Source: Warburgia ugandensis
Lineage: Eukaryota > Streptophyta > Magnoliopsida > Canellales > Canellaceae
Reading direction: 5' to 3'
DNA: 64,000 nt
Assembly (NCBI GenBank): GCA_035236585.1
Contig: CP141136.1
Location: 25,459,426-25,523,425 of the forward strand
This document shows, in pieces, positions 56,700 to 64,000 of the stretch (its first letter is position 1; every line of letters starts with the position of its first letter). Position numbers and translations under genes: made by a program. The notes under the pieces are model-generated. The model saw nothing but the letters and a program-made list of their open reading frames with translations. It made no database searches and was not told the DNA's origin.

Positions 56700-59600
56700 G
56701 TTATTTTGGAAGTTATGAAAAAAATTGCAAGCTTCTATGGATTTGGTAAAAAGGGAGGCTCTCCACAATTACTATTGTTTAACTTTTCACAGAGGGGTAT
56801 GTGGCCAATTGACACCATTCATGACTTAAATATTTTTGGCCAACTATTTTGACCCATCCCAGTAAGCAGTAAAGACATTTTCCTACATCCAGTCGAGCAA
56901 CCTGTCAATGGGCAAAAGAGTTTCTTTTTCTGTGTTCCTGTTGGTAAGTGGGTTATGCATGGATGCAATTGGTCTGTCCTGCCTCCAGGAAGAGGTGGAG
57001 AGAAAGTAACGTTGAGATTGGTGCTCTAAGAGAGCAGGGTCTTTGATATTCTTATTTGTCAGGGATAATGACTGCTGATCTGATTACTAGCTATTTGGTG
57101 CTTCAGAAGGAACTTTTAGAATCTAATTAATCCCAGTAGAAATGCACCTTCTGATTTAGGGCTCTGTTTGGTATCATAGTAAAACTTTCTGTTGTTGTTG
57201 CAACTAATTTTTGAATGTTGAATTATCTGCCTATTCCATTTGTTGTGCATATCACCACTTCTCATGGACTTGTATTCACATTTGTGGACAATGTCTCATC
57301 TTTCATCTGCCATGTGGTGTCATTTGTCTTTTACTGCTAAGAATTTCATCAGAAAGACGAAGAAAAAATATGAAAAGGCCTTTAGCTTATGCACCAAGGT
57401 GGTCTAAACTCTAGAGGGCCACTAAGGCAAAGTCCAAAAGCTAATGCAAGAATACCAATTGATTACTCTGTGTTCCCTAGAGCTTCATGGTGAATCTCTT
57501 CTTTAGAATAATGAACAGTAGCCTCTTTGGCTGATCTATGTATCTGAGCAGAAGGGACATGACCATCAAGCACAGTTCGAATTTTTTCTATCCCCTTTGA
57601 ACAATAGATAAAATGCCTTTGTTGTAACCATGCACTGATGTTCAGAGAATGTATTGCTGAGGTCAATTGAACTCCCTTTTGCAACTTCTGAGCCTTCTCT
57701 TATTCTCAAAGCCTGAGTCTTCTCATCATACCGCTTTGTAATTCCAATTGCTATCTAGTGTCAATGGTAGCCACCCCATGATTGCGGTGGCATTTTTTAT
57801 TTGCCTTTCTGGATGGAGGGTTTTGAGCTTGTTTTATGTTATTTATCCAGTTATTGTAGTTCTACTTTTTAATTCTTTTTTCTCATTTCCACTTGATAAT
57901 CAAATTATATGTGGTGATCTTGAAAGGAAGACGAGGAAACTTGATATGTTTCCGTCCTTTCATAATAGTATAACCAGTATACTAGAAAGTGGCTATGGTT
58001 CTTATCTGATTTTGATCTTAGGAGTTTCTGCAGCCGGGATGTTGCCTTTCTATACTTGGTTTGACCCCTGCGCTGGATGTTTGCCTCTTTACTTCTTCAT
58101 AATTCTATGTTATTGCCAGGAAATCTTCATCTCTCAATTTGTATCTTCCATTACAATGATTTTATGTTCTTATTATGCATCATTAGCAGAGGATGAAGGT
58201 CATTAAAATTCTAGTAAAATTCTTTCAACTGTTTCTGAGGATTTGTGAGATTATTCCTGGATTGGGGTGTCGGACATAGTTTGTAGAGACAATTCCTTGA
58301 CCAGATGTCTAGCCATTCTAGTAAACTTAATTGCTTGCTTACTTGGTTTCCTTCTCCTTTTGCTTCTTATTCATGTTTTGGATCTTCTTACGGATTCTGC
58401 TGTCCCCTCCAAACAGTCACAATCCTACTTGTGCTGATGATGCTTTTATATCGTTGGCTGCTGTGGATGGATCTAGTTCATACCTTTGTTCTTCTCTCTT
58501 CCCTCTTTACTTTTGGACAAGGACAAAATGAGCCTTGGACCTGTTTACACCCCCAATTTTAGTTTTTCGTCTGAAATATGGCATCTTGCATTTGTATGAG
58601 GGAATATTGGAGGTAAGGAATAGAGGGATTAGGTGGCCTTCATTACCTAATGTGTGCAATTTGCATTATATGCTTCTAATGTATTGGATTCAGTTCTACT
58701 AGAGCAGAAGTGTTGACGCTTCAGATGAGCCATTGGCATGTTTTCCTCTTATTTGTTTCCTTGGGTTTAGACTGCAAATGGATTATAGTATTTGACATTC
58801 CTTGGTGCTTCCTTTCCGAAATGTCAAAGTTTCTAGGACTTGGTACTGTTGAAGACATTGAATTCTAGTGGGAAGTATTTCTAGGCATTTGTTTCATATT
58901 CTTTCTTCTTTTGGCTCATAGTAACATTTTCATCCATTTTCAAGTTTTAAGACCTTTGCTCAATTTGGCAGCGAAGAGGTCATCTGCCCATTTCCTAGAC
59001 CTCATACGGGGAAGCCTCGGGCACCAGGCTGCCCCTTTTTATCAAATCACTCTCAGGCTTTGAGGGGACTGAGATGCTTAGGCACTGCTGTTTCCGCAAT
59101 TCAGTTTCAAGGTTTGTATGGACAAGGACTACGGTATGTCCATCCCTCAAGACTCGTGCATTCGCAAGATTTTGTACAAGGGTATTTCGGTTTCTCAGAA
59201 GTCGTTGTTCCTGCATCAGTTTTTCGGCTCTATGTTGAAACTCGCCCAGGTTTATTGGATGGATCGTTGCCCCTAACCACATTCCGTAACACGAGGATCT
59301 TAGGCCTTACCTGCCGTCCGAGTACAGTATAGTAAAGAAACTCTAAATTTCGTCCTTTAGGGAACGTACTTTTTTAGGGAAAAAAAGAAAACTACACTCT
59401 AAATTGTAAATAATACGTTTGTGGAACTGGAATTCGGAGAAATAAAATTTTCGATCCATTGGCTACTGCCGAGCACGGGCCGGAGACAACTTAAAATTCG
59501 CTCATGGTAAATGTTTACTTGGATAGAATTAGGCCGAAGACCCAAAAAATCTTTCATGGAGTAAAATTTTGGGTCTTTGGCATAATTCCCTACATTTTCT

Positions 59601-61666
59601 ACCAACTAAACAGGTTTGCGGATGTGAAAATGTTTTCAAACCAAACTGAAGAGTACGATGAAGAGTTGATCCCGAATGGTACAAGTGATTTAAACCAAAA
59701 AGTAACCCATAGGCTTGGTGAACACACCAAATTTCTCCTTGATTGAAACTTAGATTTGCGGAGGCTTGTTAATCAGAATAGATAACTGCTTTTCTCATTT
59801 ATCCTTCTGAAAAGTCCATTTGAAGGCCACTTAGTGGAAGCTTAGAATCATCCAGTGCTGTGAAAATTTTGCATGGCTCATCTTTACCGGTGCCTACCAT
59901 GTGATGATAGTATCATGAAAGGCAGGCCTAAATTAGTACTTCTTATCGGCCAATATTTTCCTGAAAGAAAAGGTGGGCTAGCTTCAAAACCTTTAAATGA
60001 AGATTAAATTGATATACAAGAACTAAATATACTTAAGTGCACATTCAGTTTTCTAGACATGGGTTAAATAGCATCATTAGGACCCTGACGATCCAAACTC
60101 TCCAAGCAGTCATTTCTTAGGCTGTGACTGATGTGTCATGAGCCCAAATTAGGTTAAATTGCCGCATCGAGGAATCCTAGTTCGGTTATCTAAATTAATC
60201 TTTCAAAGTGGAAAAGTAATGATCCAGATTCGTTGAGGACTCTTCACAAAATAACAGGATTTGGTAGTCCAGTCAGAGAGATCTTTTTTGGAGATAAAGC
60301 TCTCCACTAGCTGACGGTTTGGATAACAGGATAAGAGGGGCTCATAACTTGTACTTGTTTTCCTTAATGTATTTGCAGGAGAAATTTCAAGAGCTGAACA
60401 TGGTTACTTTAGTGTTACCTAAAGGAAGATATTCTAAAATCAATCTTTTCACATAGCAAGCCAATAACGTGTGGCTTTAATACCAAATCCTTTGTTTAAC
60501 TAAAATCTCAAAAGGAATAGTGCAAAAGCTGTTCCATCCATCCATTGCCGACACAGCTTATGGGTCAAGGTGGCACCATTATGTTGCCTAAAGTGAGCTT
60601 TTGAGATGAGTATACCTAAAAAACTCTAACAAAAGGCGAACTTTGGAATTAGTAAGAATAATAACTAGGTGTCACACCATCTTTTGTAACACGGTTGAAA
60701 TCCTACATATTAGAGTATCTAATTGAGAAATGCTATCAGGATTGACTTTCCAGATTGACTCTGGGAGCCCCTTAGTTGGGTCCATTCTTTGGATGATCAA
60801 ACCTAATCAACTTGTTCGGCCTCTTTCATTTAGGCTATCTGCTGAAAAAATCATGCCCATAGGAGCTTCTAGCTACTGGTTTTTCAGTTGAATAGTCCGA
60901 TGGTTATGATTTGAAAAACTAAAATCATCATAACTAAGATCATCCAACGGTCATGAACTTTGGTGTCTAGCCAATTTAAAAGAGGTTGAATAAGATGGAT
61001 GAGTCAGATCATCCAAAGGTGGGGTATATAGATAAGCAGGCACTCAGAGTCAGTCTAGAAAATCAGTCCGGATATGATTTCTTGATCCAATTACCTAGTT
61101 GTTAACTTGACTAATGGAATGCCAATCGAAACCGAGATACGACCATCTTGACCCATAGATTAAATTAATAGTCCACTTTCTTTGCGTTAGCTAGACACTC
61201 TTATCCTGATCGTGGTTAGAAAAATGTAAAGTCCTACTTTTCTGTATTACAAAAATGAAATGAAATCTAAGATATATCTATCCAGCCAGTAGATACATTG
61301 TCATGGAACCTATCTTTTATTGATCAACTTGCTGAAGTTGTCGGACTAAAACTCAATAATCCTTAAAACCCAACTACTTGCATGAAATTTCACCAAACAG
61401 GTGACTGTTTTCTTCCTTGTTTCTTATGAAGTATGGAACTTTGGTGGGTGGGACCTACTTGATAGATCACAAGATGTACCTGAAAATGACCCAATATGGA
61501 CAAAGATCAGAAAATGAAAACGCATAGAAGGAACAATGAATACAGACTCAAATCCAAATATATTTTTGTGTTCCTAGCCAAGTGAGCTTTTGGAAAGATA
61601 ATCCAAAAGAGAAAAATGAGGGGCATACAAGTTAAGGAAAAGTGGTTTTTGCCATTGGTATTTCGG
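56700..61666. other. Intergenic, no recognised gene; SINE scrap at 58990-59042
   Basis: The longest open stretch (57748-58206, 152 codons, hydrophobic, Phe/Leu/Ile-rich) matches no membrane-protein family I know and lies in T-rich sequence that produces such ORFs by chance. 58990-59042 carries the 3' end of an Au SINE (cctagacctcatacggg ... ggctgcccctttt). 60770-61080 has short 'gatcatccaa.ggt' motifs common elsewhere in the window. Confidence 0.45.
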
Positions 61667-61734
61667 AAACCACCTGCCAAGCCACTGCCCATACTCACAG
61701 TACCACCTTGGCAGCCTCTTTGAAGCCTATAAAA
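61667..61734 (+). promoter_or_regulatory. HRPE-like motif and TATA box of the 61814 gene
   Basis: AAACCACCTGC at 61667-61677 differs by one base from the hypoxia-responsive consensus and is on the coding strand. TATAAAA at 61728-61734 lies 80-86 bases before the ATG. The order and spacing resemble the other wound-responsive promoters in the window. Confidence 0.5.
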
Positions 61735-61813
61735 CTTAGCCCATATTGAAGTGATCCAAGAAAACTCTCGAAGTCCCGGAACTTGTCTCATTCTTTGCAC
61801 CTTCTTCGTAGGA

Positions 61814-62062
61814 ATGGGGTTCTTTAACATGGCTTGCTTTGCCGTTACCTTAGGAGCTGCTTTGGGGCTCAAAGATCAAGCTATCAAATCGAATTGGTCT
61901 GCTGTTAAACGAAATTGGACGGCGATTGGCTCGTCAGCCCATATGAGACTCCTCTCCAGCACCGTTGATTCATCAACGAATAAGGCCTCCGAGGAGAAAC
62001 GTAAGGCTGCCGAAGAGTCGATGAGGATGGTGGTTTACTGGAGTTGCTGGGGACCCAACTGA
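61814..62062 (+). CDS. Divergent wound-responsive family protein (type III)
   Basis: A single-exon gene of 82 residues, MGFFNMACFAVTLGAALGLK, which lines up with the type I N-terminus (hydrophobic, then LKDQ). It continues AIKSNWSAVKRNW in place of GFARWNYPLR, a Ser/Thr linker, EEKRKAAEESMRM and the C-terminus VVYWSCWGPN. The frame is open 21 codons further upstream, but the TATA box at 61728 would leave no leader for that start; ATG 61814 is preferred, and a later Met at 61829 is possible. It belongs to the same DUF3774-like family by its two ends, but is far from the array and alone. Confidence 0.82.
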   Translation: MGFFNMACFAVTLGAALGLKDQAIKSNWSAVKRNWTAIGSSAHMRLLSSTVDSSTNKASEEKRKAAEESMRMVVYWSCWGPN

Positions 62063-64000
62063 AGTAGGAATTACGTATCGTGAGACATGTTCATACCTTG
62101 AGTCCACGGGCGGCATCAAGAGAAACTATTACAGTTTCGTGATCAGCCTATATAACCTTGCTCCGTGTTGCTGTGATTCAGAGATCTATCTCTTCGAATA
62201 TGTTCTTAGAATTTGATGAAGATTTTAATCTTTTCGATGTACAGATCTGATAGCCTAAATGGGCCAAAATGAGCCTAATGATGTACACATTACTCACAAC
62301 TAATTGAGTTCCTGGTCTTTCCCCGAAAGATCTCTTGTTTGACATCAAGTTTTGATATTAAAGGCCGAGGTCTTTGCTTCTAAAGGCTCTCCAATTCTGG
62401 TTATTCACTTCGTATTGCCTGCGCGTCCAGATACGGCTATAGAAAGATCAAACCTAATTCATGTGGAAGCATTTTGGTGAAATCACTCTAGGACTTTTTG
62501 TTTGAAGTTACCATCTTGGCTACTCAAATCCATTGTTGCACTCAGATGGAAGAGGAAATACTAATTCGGATTCCATAATTCACCAACTTAACCACACTTT
62601 GACCATATCAAGTTATAAACTCAAAATTTTAATCAATACTAGTTGGATCACCGATGATTCAGCACACAGTCTTGCCAAGATCCTCGTTATCGTGACTTTG
62701 TAAGGCCCAGTGGATGTGCCACGCAGCAGTGTAAATCATTTGTGATCGATGAAAATCGTAGTTCAACTTTGTCTATGCTTTCCGAATTGACTCGAATGTT
62801 TAATTATGATCCAGCTGCATTGTGAAAGACATGCTGAACGATTAGGTTTGTTGATTTGGCTGAACGCTTACAGTTTGCTTTGTTGGTGTTAATCTGTCAA
62901 GGTTAAATGATCTTAACCCCTTGATAGAAGATTATTTCTTTAAAACTTGAGGAGCCAGAGCAAAACTCATGCGATTTAGCTCGTCTTGGTGGCAAACTGG
63001 ATTGACTCGTAGACTTGCTCGCTTCATGGCAAAACATCTATATACATCGGACACATCAAGATCTCCGAATCACTCCTTTTTTGTACAAGCCAAGAATTAC
63101 AGAACAAAATACTCACCCAGTCCTAAATCTAATCCTCAACCTGTCTGCGACCAACTTGGCAGATGTTTGTTGGATGTCTACATAACAATCTGAGACTGAT
63201 ATGGTAAATAGAGTGAGTACCTCTTTGATTTGATCCCAATTAGAAATGCTACTGAACCTGTGTCTAGTCACCACCTATGCATCTACTGCCTTCGAGTTCA
63301 CTCAGCTCGAAGTATTTTCGAGTTTTTAAATCGGAGGGTGAGGTCTCATTAAACCAAAATTGTCCGCTGGTAATGACTATTGATCAAATGAGCCAAGGGA
63401 TGACCCCAAGCTTGTCCATTGATCATTCTACATGGACCATCCACCCCAAATTTGTTTTCCTTTGTCATGGGTAGGCCATCAGCATGCAGCGGCGGGATCA
63501 ACAGTTCATCTCACATGGAGAAACCACATTGGCTAATCCTGTAGGCAAAGTTAGCCAACAGTCGTTGATATTGCCAACTTTAACCGCCATCCCTACTCAC
63601 CGTCCGCAACTCCCAGCAACAATTGAACAAGCGTTACACATGTAAAGGCTACCAAGCTGCCACCATGAGCACTTCCCTGGAAGAACTTCTCCCCTGGGAG
63701 TGCCACTAGTCGTTTCTGACAGATAATTGTCTAAGAAAAGGAAATCGCAAAAGCAGGCGACAAAATGTAAGCGCGGTCATCAATAAAACAGCCTTGAAAT
63801 GGACGACACAGGGCCTGTTTGGAGCCCATTGGTTGCATGGATGAGTCATGGAATTGGTTCAAGATAAGGTCACCACGCGGTGCTTGCCCCCCTTAACAGT
63901 ACAAAAACTGCAAAATAGCTAAAATACTTGGCAAAGCCAACATCTTGGAAGATACTTTGTTTGTCCGTTTTATCGTGAGTACACTTGAAACTTTAAAGAG
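62063..64000. other. Intergenic, no recognised feature
   Basis: Mixed-complexity sequence without repeats or coding that I can recognise. ORFs of 65-74 codons at 62969-63193 and 63277-63474 show no family features. Confidence 0.5.

Noticed and set aside
57748-58206. 152-codon hydrophobic ORF as a membrane protein
   Set aside because: T-rich sequence gives Phe/Leu/Ile runs by chance; there is no family motif, promoter or splice support.

Overview
This window is nuclear DNA of a flowering plant. The evidence is spliced genes with GT-AG introns, LTR retrotransposons primed by the plant initiator-Met tRNA, hAT and CACTA DNA transposons, Au-type SINEs, TRIMs and long CT/AG/AT microsatellites. The lineage cannot be fixed from the sequence. 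Real genes are few and small; most of the window is repeats. Five genes look intact: two type I wound-responsive genes (4987-5271 and 7047-7334, minus), one short type II relative (8284-8496, plus), a divergent third type (61814-62062, plus), and a seven-exon VAP/MSP-domain gene (53936-56447, plus). A sixth probable gene, of unknown function and three exons, lies at 41045-42517 (plus).

Layout. 1-4238: the 5' end of a large minus-strand LTR retrotransposon (PBS and a roughly 4 kb LTR holding a 778-bp tandem duplication). 4.9-27.1 kb: a tandem array of wound-responsive (DUF3774-like, C-terminal CWGPN) genes. The repeating unit is a divergent pair: a type I gene on the minus strand and, 0.95-1.7 kb away, a short type II gene on the plus strand. 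Copies farther right are decayed, each by a different lesion. A 5.3-kb Ty1-copia element (12463-17788, 5-bp TSD AAAAT) sits just upstream of the TATA box of one copy and splits its pair. 28.4-38.7 kb: an old plus-strand copia element (LTRs 28367-28793 and 38331-38698) filled with later material: a dead hAT transposase gene, two CACTA-like subterminal arrays, TRIMs in both orientations and a 43-bp minisatellite. 41-42.5 kb: the unknown gene. 46375-49389: a 3-kb solo LTR related to the one at the left edge. 53.9-56.7 kb: the VAP gene. 61.8 kb: the outlying wound-responsive gene.

How it fits together. The interesting system is the wound-responsive cluster. Three protein types share little except the last residues (xxCWGPN), two of them are arranged head to head in a repeated bidirectional unit, and their promoters share AAACC-rich motifs resembling the hypoxia-responsive promoter element, just upstream of TATA boxes. 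Hypoxia or wound control is an inference, not something the sequence proves. The window shows the birth and death of these genes, with pseudogenes, transposon hits and a stop-codon loss in the one intact type II gene.
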